From Panacagrimonas sp965216805 (GTDB lineage: Bacteria; Pseudomonadota; Gammaproteobacteria; Nevskiales; Nevskiaceae), in assembly GCF_965216805.1 (NCBI RefSeq), contig NZ_CBDCGN010000002.1, positions 1,302,001-1,366,000 of the forward strand: a DNA stretch of 64,000 bases, in the 5' to 3' direction. The notes beneath the pieces are model-generated. The model did not search any database and was not told the DNA's origin. It saw only the letters and a program-made list of their open reading frames with translations. The position numbers were made by a program, and so were the translations under genes. Shown here in pieces: positions 16,201 to 24,829 of the stretch; position 1 is the stretch's first letter, and the number at the start of each line of letters is the position of its first letter.

Positions 16201-17965
16201 CAAGTTCTTCACCGAGGCCGAACGCGAGCAGCGTCTGATCGACAGCCTGCGCGGGTCGTTCGAGGAGTTGGGCTACTCGCTGCCGGGTTCGCGCGACGGA
16301 TTCCGCGACATCGTGGAAGGCCTGGACCTGACCACGGCCAGCGGGCGCGAGGCGTTCGCGGCACTGATGGGCCTGTCTGATGGGCTGGATCAGATCATCT
16401 CTTCGGAGGATGCGCGGCGGGCTGCGCAGCTCGCGGAGAATCAGGCGCAGATCGACGCACGACGCACGGCGACGCTTGCCCTGCAGATCAGGGTGATGGA
16501 GGCAGAGGGCAATGCTATCGGGGCGCTCGCATTGCGCCGTCAGCAGGAGCTGGACGCCACCGAGGAATCGCTACACGGATTCCTGCGGCACATCTACGCG
16601 CTGGAAGATCAGGCCGCCGCCGCAGACCTTGCTGCACAAGCCGCAGAGGAACAGGCCCGCGCTGCCGAGGAACTGGCCAGGATTCAGCAGGCCATTGCCA
16701 CTGAGCGCGGCGGGCTGGAACGCGAACTGCTGACGCTGCAGGGAGATACCGCGGCTTTGCGTGCCCTTGAGCGTGCCGAGCTATTCGAGCAGAACCGCGA
16801 ACTCTACGACCGCATCCAAGCCCTGCGCGACGAACAGGCCGCGACCGAGGAAGCATCCCGCGCGGCTGACGAACTAGCGCAGGCCAACCGCACCGCGGCG
16901 CAAGAGGCGCTGAACGCATCGCAGCGTCAGCTTGAACTCGCGCGCTCGAACGTGTCCCGTGCGTACGACGCGGAGATCGCCTCGCTGCAGTCCGTGGTCA
17001 ACGCGGTGTCGAGTGCCGAATCTGCCTTGGGTTCAGCCCGGTCGGCCTTGTCCAGCGCCTACCAGCGCGAGGCGTCGGAGATTCAGGCGACGATCAATCA
17101 GTTTGACCAGCTCGCGCAGGCGCTCGGAGCGTTCCGCGGCGAGATCGGATCGACCATTGCCGTCGCGCAGGGCGGCTCACTGAACGCTGCCAGGGCCTTG
17201 TTCGATGCAGTGTCACGTCGTGCAAGGCTTGGCGACGCAGACGCGCTAGGCGCGCTGCCAGGGGCGGGGCAGGGCTTTGCACAAGCATCGCTCGCCGGAT
17301 CGTCGTCGCAGATCGACTACATCCGCGACCTGATCCGCATTCAACGTGAGGCCGGCGAAGCGCAGGGCGTTGCCGAACGGCAAAAGAGTATCGCCGAACA
17401 GCAACTGGATTCTCTAAACGCGCAAGCCGAACGCATGGGCGTGCTGAATGAGTCGGTCCTGTCCGTTGCCGAGGCGACCTCGCTGGTCCTGCAGGCAGAG
17501 CAGGCATTCGAGATCGCACAGCAGGAAGCCGAAGCGGCAGCCGAGCAGATCAGCGAGCTTGAGAAAGCCCGCGATCAGTTGCTGGGCATCGATACCAGCG
17601 TGCTGTCGGTGCGTGATTCGATCATCGCGCTGCAGCTAGCCGAAGCGCAGAACGCCATCGCCATCGCCAATGCGGTGCGCCAGGGGATTGCCGCAGCCGC
17701 GGCGCTCGCATCTGCACCCGGCTTCGCATCCGGCGGCATGCACGCAGGCGGCTTCCGCTGGGTCGGCGAAAACGGCCCCGAGCTTGAGTACACCGGCCCG
17801 TCTCGAATCTTCAGCAATTCGGACTCCATGGAGATGGCATCGAACGACGGCGATCAGGAAACCAAGCTGCTTTTGCGCCAGGTCGTGAAGAACACCGGAA
17901 AGCTGCTGAACCTCAACCAGCGTTGGGACGGTAACGGCCTGCCCGAGACGAGGAATGTCGCATGA
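13253..17965 (+). CDS. Tail tape measure protein
   Basis: The 1570-residue protein sets tail length and is ejected with the DNA. The N-terminal third carries the conserved tape measure domain (about residues 60-220, with ELRGQLGERLPGAFGLAAEA). Hydrophobic stretches occur near 310-370. A lambda gpH-like segment (GFEDGKGFAENFRDTLKNMF) lies near 620, and a glycine-rich hydrophobic region at about 660-800 is followed by long coiled coil to the end. By the usual 1.5 angstrom per residue rule the tail would be roughly 0.2 micrometre; that is an estimate. It overlaps the next gene by 4 bp. Confidence 0.9.
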   Translation: MDVAELGFRADSRSLRAANSELDRLSGTARRTETATERLNRGFDRMRGLLVAIGTGATVRALAGVEMQMRSLQSTFTVALGTAERGALAFGYVRSEANRLGLDLQSSARAFASLQAAAKGTSLEGEQAARIFTGVSEAATALGLDANTTEGALLALQQMISKGVVAAEELRGQLGERLPGAFGLAAEAMGMTTAELGKALQAGEVMAEDLLPKLADALTNRFGKAAVDAADSLTANVNRMRTAFFDLGSAINEAGALSGISAMVEAATMLAQQVSAVSRANQEAFGNTDPLLQWGEAFRAVIENAILFFGRIPDFVKASAVLIVADIVYMAEAFRLNFEAMSVLGQRAFVVIRGAVAAEVAKIIALAADMGDSLAKVFDALGADDIARSLRGASTAVRGFGEVVADQAANAIKELDAEREAIIKGQKANEDLRRSVRDQVAEELVAREAARRAALDQVGALDAVGAAALGAGSATTKAAGESEAALKAAKKAAKEAAEEYQRFLDAVSEEAGQISAADEAEKVTRQIERQIELAQMGFSIDRARAIVTEDVMRDQIAAATDEHERRRLIAELETVIAQRRLDGIEEARAASERALDEAQRAWDQAAQEINRSLTDALLRGFEDGKGFAENFRDTLKNMFSTLVLRPLIEPIMAPISGVIQSALGGGIPGGASALGGLIPGGASTALAGFGGGLLPSAATGISGGGFTVGNTVYNSAGQIVGQGTGAMIGRGLGAAGLGYLGGSTLAQILGLDESGQTGAGIGGALGAGLGSIVPGIGTLLGGAIGSALGGVVGSAFGGGSWGTDDLRLAGAFDGSDFDGSLTQFNSKKLSAGRGRRRRQVELDAEPLENVLSDLFGEVFAGGTRAAESLGLAVGDFAYEIDESLLGLEGDALTERILEIVDGAADALSAQILPGIENFQQEGETLSQTLARLSATAMTVDQALAAIDQSLDLTQMGLVEATQELINLFGGVDQFSASLSSYYDKFFTEAEREQRLIDSLRGSFEELGYSLPGSRDGFRDIVEGLDLTTASGREAFAALMGLSDGLDQIISSEDARRAAQLAENQAQIDARRTATLALQIRVMEAEGNAIGALALRRQQELDATEESLHGFLRHIYALEDQAAAADLAAQAAEEQARAAEELARIQQAIATERGGLERELLTLQGDTAALRALERAELFEQNRELYDRIQALRDEQAATEEASRAADELAQANRTAAQEALNASQRQLELARSNVSRAYDAEIASLQSVVNAVSSAESALGSARSALSSAYQREASEIQATINQFDQLAQALGAFRGEIGSTIAVAQGGSLNAARALFDAVSRRARLGDADALGALPGAGQGFAQASLAGSSSQIDYIRDLIRIQREAGEAQGVAERQKSIAEQQLDSLNAQAERMGVLNESVLSVAEATSLVLQAEQAFEIAQQEAEAAAEQISELEKARDQLLGIDTSVLSVRDSIIALQLAEAQNAIAIANAVRQGIAAAAALASAPGFASGGMHAGGFRWVGENGPELEYTGPSRIFSNSDSMEMASNDGDQETKLLLRQVVKNTGKLLNLNQRWDGNGLPETRNVA

Positions 17966-20286
17966 AGATTGTCCGGCCGGTTTCCGTTACCGACGCGAAC
18001 CTCGTTTCCAACATCGTCGATGAAGCGGACGAATGGAGCGCGTCAACGCCGACGGATGAGGGCATCGAGCGCATCTACAACGGGCGGCTGTATGAGTCGC
18101 TGGAAGCCGCGAACACCGATCAGCCCGACATCGGCGCGTTGCTTGAGGCGCCGACGTGGCTAGACCTTGGCGCGATCAATCGGCTTCGGATGTTCGACGG
18201 CCAGGCTTCTCCGCAGTCGATCCGGGCGAACAATATCGATGTGACGGTCACGCCATCGATACCGATCAGCAATGTCAGCCTGATCAACGTCGTCGGCAAC
18301 AGCGTCACGGTGCAGCAAATCGATTCAGAGGATGGCGTCGTTTACGCGGAAACGCGATCACTGATCGATAACAGCGGCATCGACAATATCTATGACTACC
18401 TGTTCGAGCCGATCGAGGTAATTACCGATCTTGTGTTCAGTGACCTTGTTTTTCAGGACTTGCCGAACTACACCGCGCCGGTTCGCATCGTCATAAATGC
18501 AGGATCAGGGACTGCGGCAGTCGGGGAGGTCATTATCGGCTTTGCGATAGATGTCGGGGACACCCTTTGGGGCACATCGCCGAGCATCCGCGATTACTCC
18601 CGCGTCGAGCAGAACGACTTTGGGGATTATGAAATCACCCGGCGCAGATGGTCGAAGCTCTGTGATTATGACGTAGTAATTGATACGGACGCGGCCGCAT
18701 CGGTTATCCGCACTCTTTCCCGCATCAGATCAAGGCCGGCGTTGTTCATCGGCGATGACTCGAAAGAGGAAACGATCATCTTCGGTTTTTACACCGATGC
18801 GCAGATCGTTCTGGAAGGTCCGTTCAAGTCGGAACTGAGCATTGAAACAGAGTCACTTCCATACGAATCATTGGAGGATTCATTCTCCGGAGGTGCAGTT
18901 TCAGTTCCGACTGTTGATCAGCCAGAGGAAGGCTTCACCGTCCCTGATGGAGGCATGTTCATCTCTAGTGCATTCGAGGCCGTTCCAGACACCGACTCGC
19001 ACGAATCATCCTCGTGGCAGTTCGCCACTGACGCAGCGTTCGCGAGCATCGTTTGGGAGTCTCTGTCGGATGTCGCGAACCTGACCGAGATCGTTCCCGA
19101 TTGGGGATATTTCACGCAGTCCAGCGTCTATTACGTGCGCGTCCTTCATCGCGGCCTGACCTTCGGCGATTCGCCGTGGTCGCCAGGCGTTTCTTTCGTC
19201 GCCGGGCCCGAACTCAACATCACCACGCCGACCATCACTAGCCCCGAGGATGGCGACACGCACGCGCGCAGTCTCAACATCACGTCCAGCGCGTTCGCGT
19301 ACAGCGGCGACGTAGTGACCGCACACGAAGCCACGCAATGGCAGATCGCCACTGATGCTGGCTTCACGATGCTGGAATACGACGACGTGAGCGAGTCGAG
19401 CCTCACCACGCTGGCCGTTCCGTCTGCGCTAACCAACGGCGACACGCTCTACGTCCGCTGCCGATACCGCGACAGCTACGGGATATTCAGCAGCTATTCG
19501 ACGGGCGTTGAGTTTGTGGTCGGGGAGCCGTTGGGGCAAATCGCGTACACCACGCCGGGCGCCTCTACATTCGTTGTCCCCGCGAACGTAACTCGCGTCT
19601 CTGTAGTCGTGATCGGAGCAGGTCAGGCAGGCTCAAGCGGCGGCAGTGGTGGAAGCGGGGGCAGCCTCGCCTATGCGGATTCGATCACGGTTACACCGGG
19701 GCAGAGCATATCGATCAATGTTTCCGGTCCAGGCTCGCTTTCATCTCGGAGCAGATTCAAGGACGACGCGACGCTGTACGCAGAGTATCCGATCAATTTC
19801 AGCGCCACTGGATACGGCGGTTCCGAACTAACGGTCGGAAGGATCGGCGGTTTCGCCCTGATAAATGAGCCTTCGATTGGCTCTGGCGAAGCAGGCGGCG
19901 GCGGTGGCGCGGCGGGATATTCCGGCAACGGCGGCTCGCCGTACAACAGCCCGCCAAAGAGCACAACGCCCGGGGCTTCCGCCGCAGGTGCTGGCGCCTA
20001 CAACACATCCGGATTCGGCGGGAACGGTGGCGGCGTTGGGCTGCTAGGTCCGAGCAATACCGGCGCTATGGGGGCCACTCCAGGCGCACACGGGACAAAC
20101 GGCAGCGCTGGCCAAGATGGTCAGGCCACGCGCGGCGGGAATTACGGCGGCGGCGGCGGCGGCGCTCCCAAGGGCAGCGGCAGCAGCGGTAGGCAGCCCG
20201 GCCCAGGCGCCGTCCGCATCATCTACGGCCAACTCCCCAACGGCTCTTACCGCGCATACCCATCGACCGGCGTCGCCGACATGTAA
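17962..20286 (+). CDS. Tail-tip protein with glycine-rich C-terminal adhesin-like domain
   Basis: The 774-residue protein is the only gene between tape measure and fibre, so it probably forms the tail tip or baseplate hub. The N-terminal 280 residues are a beta-rich domain starting MKIVRPVSVTDANLVSN, typical of these tail proteins. Two repeats near residues 320-410 and 415-520 (both with W-Q-x-A-T-D-A-x-F) look like fibronectin-type modules. The last 240 residues are very rich in glycine runs and start at TTPGASTFVVPANVTRVSVV, the glycine-rich domain seen in phage adhesins. Host receptor binding is inferred. Confidence 0.65.
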   Translation: MKIVRPVSVTDANLVSNIVDEADEWSASTPTDEGIERIYNGRLYESLEAANTDQPDIGALLEAPTWLDLGAINRLRMFDGQASPQSIRANNIDVTVTPSIPISNVSLINVVGNSVTVQQIDSEDGVVYAETRSLIDNSGIDNIYDYLFEPIEVITDLVFSDLVFQDLPNYTAPVRIVINAGSGTAAVGEVIIGFAIDVGDTLWGTSPSIRDYSRVEQNDFGDYEITRRRWSKLCDYDVVIDTDAAASVIRTLSRIRSRPALFIGDDSKEETIIFGFYTDAQIVLEGPFKSELSIETESLPYESLEDSFSGGAVSVPTVDQPEEGFTVPDGGMFISSAFEAVPDTDSHESSSWQFATDAAFASIVWESLSDVANLTEIVPDWGYFTQSSVYYVRVLHRGLTFGDSPWSPGVSFVAGPELNITTPTITSPEDGDTHARSLNITSSAFAYSGDVVTAHEATQWQIATDAGFTMLEYDDVSESSLTTLAVPSALTNGDTLYVRCRYRDSYGIFSSYSTGVEFVVGEPLGQIAYTTPGASTFVVPANVTRVSVVVIGAGQAGSSGGSGGSGGSLAYADSITVTPGQSISINVSGPGSLSSRSRFKDDATLYAEYPINFSATGYGGSELTVGRIGGFALINEPSIGSGEAGGGGGAAGYSGNGGSPYNSPPKSTTPGASAAGAGAYNTSGFGGNGGGVGLLGPSNTGAMGATPGAHGTNGSAGQDGQATRGGNYGGGGGGAPKGSGSSGRQPGPGAVRIIYGQLPNGSYRAYPSTGVADM

Positions 20287-20288
20287 CC

Positions 20289-20339
20289 ACCCGCTCCGGC
20301 GGGTTTCTTTTTATCAGCCCGCCTAGTGCGGGCTTTTTT
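20289..20339 (+). terminator. Two tandem Rho-independent terminators before the fibre gene
   Basis: ACCCGC/GCGGGT with a 4-base loop and T-rich tail is followed by AGCCCGC/GCGGGCT with a 5-base loop and six T. Confidence 0.85.
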
Positions 20340-20350
20340 GTGGAGCCGAC

Positions 20351-21658
20351 ATGCCCGCACCTACAGTCCCGTTGCCGCCAGTGTTCCCGGATCGCACGGC
20401 GCCGCGCCCGGAATACACCGCGCTGGCTGCCGCGTGGGGGGCAGCGTTCCCCGATACCGTCGAGGGGATGAATGATCTTGTCGATTGGCTGAACGGCAAT
20501 CTAGGCGATATCGATGGCGACGTTCTGGCCGCCGAAACAGCCGCCACAAATGCAGGGGTGAGTGAAGCAGCCGCAGAGGCAGCAGCCGCGGAAGCAGCGA
20601 GCTACGCCGATGCGGCGCAGGTGTCCGCAGAAATTTACGACACCATTGCCCTGGGTCGCGCCGCAGTGGCAGACGGCGAGTATTTCAAGGTCATCCCAGA
20701 CGGCGATGACATGCTGGACGCGCTTACGTTGTTCCGACGCGACTCGGACAGCACGCAGACGGAAATACTCACGTTCCTGAGCGCTGCGAATCTCAATGAC
20801 GTTGCCGACGCGCGCATCGCTGCAGCGATTGGCGTCAGTGTCCAGGCGTACGACGCAGACTTGGCAGCGATTGCCGGCCTGGCCTCGGCGGCAGACAAGG
20901 TGCCGTATTTCACTGGCTCCGGAACGGCTGCGGTGGCGGACCTGACCAGTGCCGGCCGTGCGTTGATCGACGATGCGGACGACGCGGCACAGCGGGTGAC
21001 GCTGGGGCTTGTGATTGGAACAAACGTCCAAGCCTACAACGCGAACCTCGACGAATACGCCGCGGTCAATCCGACCGCGGCCGGACTCGCCTTGCTCGAC
21101 GACGCCACGGCCGGGGATCAGCTCGTCACGTTGGGGCTCACTGCAACAGCCGCCGAGATCAACATTCTGGACGGCGCCACGCTCAGCACGGCGGAACTAA
21201 ACAAACTCGACGGCGTGACGGCGACCACGGAAGAGCTGAACTACGTCGATGGGGTGACCAGTGCGATCCAGACTCAGCTAAACGCCAAGCTGGCGCACAC
21301 CGGTGGTGAGCTGACCGACTACCGAATCAAGTTTGTCGATCGAGGTAACTCGGGGGCCGGCACCGTCACGTTGGACTGGAGTGCCGGCAACGTGCAGCGC
21401 GTTGTGCGGACGGGCGCGTTCACGCTGGCGTTCTCGAATTTCCCGCCGTCCGGCACCTACTGCGAAATCAAAATCGAGGCCGTGAACTGGGGCGCCGGAT
21501 CGTGGACATCGCCCACAATCAACTGGGTCCAGGCCGACGGCTCCTACACAACCAGCTTCGCCACATACGGCGTGACGCTGCAAGCCAGCGGTACCGATGC
21601 GATCTACCTAGAGACTCGCGACGGCGGAACCACGCTAATTGGGAGGGTCGGCCGATGA
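20351..21658 (+). CDS. Tail fibre protein
   Basis: The 435-residue protein has fibre-like architecture. An N-terminal proline-rich anchor is followed by an alanine-rich coiled coil (about 60-95). Repeats such as VQAYDADLAAIAGLA and VQAYNANLDEYAAVN come next, then a run of T-A-A-E-I-N-I-L-D-G / T-A-E-L-N-K-L-D-G / T-E-E-L-N-Y-V-D-G units (about 275-310). The C-terminal 110 residues form a beta-rich head. The units are well known from trimeric phage fibres. It has a 4-bp overlap with the propeller gene. Confidence 0.75.
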   Translation: MPAPTVPLPPVFPDRTAPRPEYTALAAAWGAAFPDTVEGMNDLVDWLNGNLGDIDGDVLAAETAATNAGVSEAAAEAAAAEAASYADAAQVSAEIYDTIALGRAAVADGEYFKVIPDGDDMLDALTLFRRDSDSTQTEILTFLSAANLNDVADARIAAAIGVSVQAYDADLAAIAGLASAADKVPYFTGSGTAAVADLTSAGRALIDDADDAAQRVTLGLVIGTNVQAYNANLDEYAAVNPTAAGLALLDDATAGDQLVTLGLTATAAEINILDGATLSTAELNKLDGVTATTEELNYVDGVTSAIQTQLNAKLAHTGGELTDYRIKFVDRGNSGAGTVTLDWSAGNVQRVVRTGAFTLAFSNFPPSGTYCEIKIEAVNWGAGSWTSPTINWVQADGSYTTSFATYGVTLQASGTDAIYLETRDGGTTLIGRVGR

Positions 21659-22665
21659 TGCTGCTGGGGAGAGCGGCGCGCAGCGGTCGGCGGGGAACGA
21701 ACGGCCGCATGGCGTTTTCGTCGACGACATCGCCGTACCTGACGACGTTCTATCGCGACGTGAACCTCATCACGTCTGGCCCGACGAATTCGCCCCCCTT
21801 CAACCAGGGTCGGCGGCTTGAGTGGAATCCTGCCGGGTCGCTGTTTGCGATTGCGCATGTCACGTCGCCTTTTTTCAGCGTGTATCGCGACGATGGTTAT
21901 GGGCTTTCCTATCTTTCCGGAGCTTTGAGCGAGAACCCGGCAGGCAATGGTCAGGATTGCGCATGGAATCACGACGGGACATCAGTTGTTGTGGTCCATC
22001 CGAATAGCCCGTATTTGACGATTTACAACGTCAGCGGAGAATCGCTGACGAAATTGTCTGACCCAGGAACTCTACCGGCAAACATTGGCTTTTCTTGTGA
22101 TTGGAACCACGACGGGTCGTACATGGTTGTCGGGCATCAAGCGTTTCCTTACCTCACGATCTACAGCCGGTCGGGGGATACGTTCACGAAAATTGCGAAT
22201 CCGTCGTCTTTGCCGAGCGGCAATTCGATTGGTACTCGGTGGAACAGCGCAGGGACTTCACTAGCAGTAGCTTCATTGGGTAGTCCTTACATTTTGATCT
22301 ACAACCAATCCGGGAGCACTTTCACTAAACTTTCTGATCCGGCGTCGCTGCCGACTGACTCGGCCAGGGCGGTAGGCTGGAGCCCGAACGGCACTTACCT
22401 CATCGTTGGATTCGACGCGAGCCCCTATATCCACATCTACAAGCGGTCTGGGGACACATTCGCCAAACTTTCCGATCCAGCGTCTTTGCCTGCTGGTCCG
22501 GTCTACGACATCGGCTGGCGAGACGACGATTGCGTGGCGATGGCACATAACACCAGCCCGTACTTGACGGTCTATGACCGCAGCGGCGACACGTTCACCA
22601 AACTGTCCGATCCCTCGGTCTTGCCGCCAGGCAACGGCCGCGGCATCGCATGGAGACCCACATGA
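21655..22665 (+). CDS. Seven-bladed beta-propeller (WD40-like) tail protein
   Basis: The 336-residue protein consists of repeats of about 43 residues. Each has a W at its start, a G-[TS]-x-[LV] strand and an S-P-Y-[LI]-x-[IV]-Y core followed by SGDTFTKLSDPASLP-like loops. Six blades are full; the seventh is made of the first residues (TSPYLTTFYRD) and the last (GIAWRPT), a velcro closure. GGGAGG lies before the ATG at 21655. It follows the fibre with a 4-bp overlap and precedes a DUF4376 protein, so I expect a fibre-tip or receptor-contact role. No catalytic residues are apparent. Confidence 0.7.
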   Translation: MMLLGRAARSGRRGTNGRMAFSSTTSPYLTTFYRDVNLITSGPTNSPPFNQGRRLEWNPAGSLFAIAHVTSPFFSVYRDDGYGLSYLSGALSENPAGNGQDCAWNHDGTSVVVVHPNSPYLTIYNVSGESLTKLSDPGTLPANIGFSCDWNHDGSYMVVGHQAFPYLTIYSRSGDTFTKIANPSSLPSGNSIGTRWNSAGTSLAVASLGSPYILIYNQSGSTFTKLSDPASLPTDSARAVGWSPNGTYLIVGFDASPYIHIYKRSGDTFAKLSDPASLPAGPVYDIGWRDDDCVAMAHNTSPYLTVYDRSGDTFTKLSDPSVLPPGNGRGIAWRPT

Positions 22666-23285
22666 TCAGAATCCGCTCCAGCGGTGCCGTGGTTTCGCCA
22701 CGCGAATTCCGCTTGATGCACGAGCCGATAATCATCCCGCCCGTAGTTTCACAGGCCGACGCCGAAATGTTCGGGGCCGACGTGATCGCGCCAACGCCGT
22801 CGCCCGACCCAGGGCTGTTCGCTGTTGTCGAATCCGGTGAGCCCGAACAGATCGAAGGCATCTGGACCCAAACCTGGACCATCACGCCCATCCTGGTCGA
22901 GCAGGCCCGCGCAATTCTGCATGAGCAGGTTGCGGCCGAGCGCCTGCGCCTGGAGCGCCTCGGCGTGCCGTACGTCTTCCCGGTCGACGTCGCCGGCACC
23001 ATCCAGACCCGCGACGACACCGACACCCGCAACATCCAGGGCGTGGTGACCACGGCGATGATCCTGCAGGCCCAGGGCGTCACCGATCCGGTGCTCGAGT
23101 TCCGCACCGCCGACAACGTCAATCACGCCCTGACGCCGTCCCAGGCCATCGCAATGGGCATGGCCGTCTCCGCCCACGTCAACGCGCTCTACAGCGCCAA
23201 ATGGACTCACGACGCGGCCATCGAGCAGCTCGCCGACACCGTCGCCTGCGCCGCCTACGACACCACAACCGGGTGGCCTGAGTAG
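22662..23285 (+). CDS. DUF4376 tail-associated protein
   Basis: The 207-residue protein carries the DUF4376 module in its C-terminal half (RNIQGVVTTAMILQAQG, then NVNHALTPSQAIAMGMAV). This module occurs at the end of many fibre operons and resembles tail-fibre assembly or fibre-attached proteins. The start overlaps the propeller stop (ATGA). An intrinsic terminator follows. The exact role is unknown. Confidence 0.7.
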   Translation: MIRIRSSGAVVSPREFRLMHEPIIIPPVVSQADAEMFGADVIAPTPSPDPGLFAVVESGEPEQIEGIWTQTWTITPILVEQARAILHEQVAAERLRLERLGVPYVFPVDVAGTIQTRDDTDTRNIQGVVTTAMILQAQGVTDPVLEFRTADNVNHALTPSQAIAMGMAVSAHVNALYSAKWTHDAAIEQLADTVACAAYDTTTGWPE

Positions 23286-23305
23286 CCCGAATCGATTCAC
23301 CACCG

Positions 23306-23330
23306 AGCCCCGCCAAGTGCGGGGCTTTTT
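23306..23330 (+). terminator. Rho-independent terminator after the fibre block
   Basis: AGCCCCGC pairs with GCGGGGCT around a 5-base loop and is followed by five T. Confidence 0.85.
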
Positions 23331-23347
23331 ATTGCCTGGAGATCGCC

Positions 23348-23794
23348 ATGCGACTGTCGCCACACTTCCACCTCGACGAGATGACGGCCAGCGAAACCGC
23401 GGCACGTCACGGCATCGCGAACGAGCCGAACGAGACCGAGATTCGCAATCTCGCTTGTCTGTGCGAGGAGGTTCTGGAGCCGCTGCGCGCATCCATCGGC
23501 CGACCGATCATCGTCACCAGCGGGTTCCGCTGCGTCGAGCTGAATCGGCGGCTGGGCAGCAAGGACACCAGCGATCATGTCGCTGGTCGTGCAGCCGACA
23601 TCAAGGTCCACGGCCTTCGCCCGATCGAGGTGTGCCAGCGTATCGCCGACCTGGAGTTGCCGTACCGCCAGCTAATCCATGAGTTCGGCGCCTGGACGCA
23701 CGTCAGCATCCCGGCCGACAACGAGGTGCCGCGTCGGCAGCATCTGACCATCGACCGGCTCGGCACCCGCCCCGGTCTGGAGGCCGCGCGATGA
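23348..23794 (+). CDS. Endolysin, peptidase M15 family (D-Ala-D-Ala carboxypeptidase fold)
   Basis: The 148-residue protein is a zinc peptidase that cuts the peptide part of peptidoglycan at lysis. Ligands are visible as S-D-H-V-A-G-R-A-A-D (H77, D84) and W-T-H-V (H118), with the conserved IVTSGFRC before them. The start HFHLDEMTASETAARHGI is typical of M15 type-3 phage endolysins. There is no signal peptide, so it depends on the holin downstream. GGAG lies before the ATG. Confidence 0.88.
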   Translation: MRLSPHFHLDEMTASETAARHGIANEPNETEIRNLACLCEEVLEPLRASIGRPIIVTSGFRCVELNRRLGSKDTSDHVAGRAADIKVHGLRPIEVCQRIADLELPYRQLIHEFGAWTHVSIPADNEVPRRQHLTIDRLGTRPGLEAAR

Positions 23795-23925
23795 AGCGCC
23801 GGCCTGGGTTGATCGAGCGCATCGAGCACCTGCTGTGGGATCGGCTCGGCCTACGACTGGCCAACGTCGCTGTCGGCGCCGCGATGATCCTGCTGCTGAT
23901 CGCCGCCCTGGCGGTGGCGTCATGA
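23791..23925 (+). CDS. Very small membrane protein of the lysis cassette (44 aa)
   Basis: An ATG overlapping the endolysin stop opens a 44-residue frame. A basic amphipathic N-terminus (about 1-22) is followed by one transmembrane helix (about 25-43, GAAMILLLIAALAVA). The stop overlaps the next ATG (ATGA). Size, place and topology suggest a holin modulator or small pinholin-like protein. Confidence 0.6.
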   Translation: MKRRPGLIERIEHLLWDRLGLRLANVAVGAAMILLLIAALAVAS

Positions 23926-24314
23926 TCCGCTGGGCGTTTCTCTGCGCGCTGGCGCTCACCGTCACCGGCAGCGTCCGGGCCAGCCCGGCCGAGGCGCTGG
24001 CTTACACCGCCGTGGTCGCGGATGTGGTCAGCACCCGCTACGCGCTCAACCAGGGCGCCACCGAGCGCAACCCGATCTACGGATCAGACCCGTCGTATCT
24101 GGCGCTGGGCATCGGCGCGGCGGTTCGCGCAGGCGCCATCTACGCGATCGCGCGCTACGGCGGCCCGCACGCTGACGCGACGCTGATGGTGCTCTCGTGC
24201 ATCACGTTCTCGATCGCCGGCAATAACGTGGCGGTCGGCAAGGGTGACGAACGCGGCCCGGCTGTGATGATCGGGTTCAGCATTCCTATCGCCGGTCGGC
24301 TGATCTGGCCGTGA
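23922..24314 (+). CDS. Exported or membrane protein of the lysis cassette (130 aa)
   Basis: The product begins with a signal-peptide-like segment (MIRWAFLCALALTVTGSVRA). It then has a conserved-looking D-V-V-S-T-R-Y-A-L-N-Q-G-A-T-E-R-N-P block and two more hydrophobic stretches. The pattern recalls DUF5658-like small membrane proteins, but I cannot name it with certainty. It has 4-bp overlaps with both neighbours. It is not a lipoprotein, so it is not a typical outer spanin. Confidence 0.5.
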   Translation: MIRWAFLCALALTVTGSVRASPAEALAYTAVVADVVSTRYALNQGATERNPIYGSDPSYLALGIGAAVRAGAIYAIARYGGPHADATLMVLSCITFSIAGNNVAVGKGDERGPAVMIGFSIPIAGRLIWP

Positions 24315-24829
24315 AAAAGATCAACTGGAAAGGGTTGGTCGGCACCGTCGCGCCGACCTTGGCCGCCGCCCTGGGCGGGCCGCTCGCTGGCATGGCGGTG
24401 CGGCAGATCAGTCAGGTGGTTCTGGGCGCTGAAGACGGCAGCGAGGAGCAGATCGAAGCAGCGCTGGCCACCGCCGGCCCCGACATGCTGACCAAGCTGC
24501 GCGAGGCAGATCGGGCGTTTCAGGTCCGCATGCGCGAGCTGGACATCGACGAGGACAAGCTGCATCAGATCGACCGCGCCAGCGCCCGCGAGCGCGAGGC
24601 CAAGACCGGCGACAGCCTGACGCCTCAACTGCTGGCCGCAGCGGTCACGGTCGGGTTCTTCGGCGTGCTGGCGACCCTGCTGCTACACGGCAAGCCGCTG
24701 GCCGGCGGCGACGCTCTGCTGGTGATGCTGGGCAGCCTGGGCACGGCGTGGACATCGATCATCGCCTACTACTACGGCTCCAGCGCCGGGAGCAAAGCGA
24801 AGTCGGCCGCGATGGAGGGCAAACGATGA
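24311..24829 (+). CDS. Holin of the 3-TM (GTA-type) family
   Basis: The 172-residue protein matches the three-transmembrane holins also found in gene transfer agents. A hydrophobic N-terminal helix (about 10-32) and a charged middle with RAFQVRMRELDIDEDKLHQI are followed by two C-terminal helices (about 103-122 and 130-152) and the ending YYYGSSAGSK. It forms the inner-membrane lesion that releases the endolysin. GTG start inside the previous gene. Confidence 0.8.
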   Translation: MKKINWKGLVGTVAPTLAAALGGPLAGMAVRQISQVVLGAEDGSEEQIEAALATAGPDMLTKLREADRAFQVRMRELDIDEDKLHQIDRASAREREAKTGDSLTPQLLAAAVTVGFFGVLATLLLHGKPLAGGDALLVMLGSLGTAWTSIIAYYYGSSAGSKAKSAAMEGKR

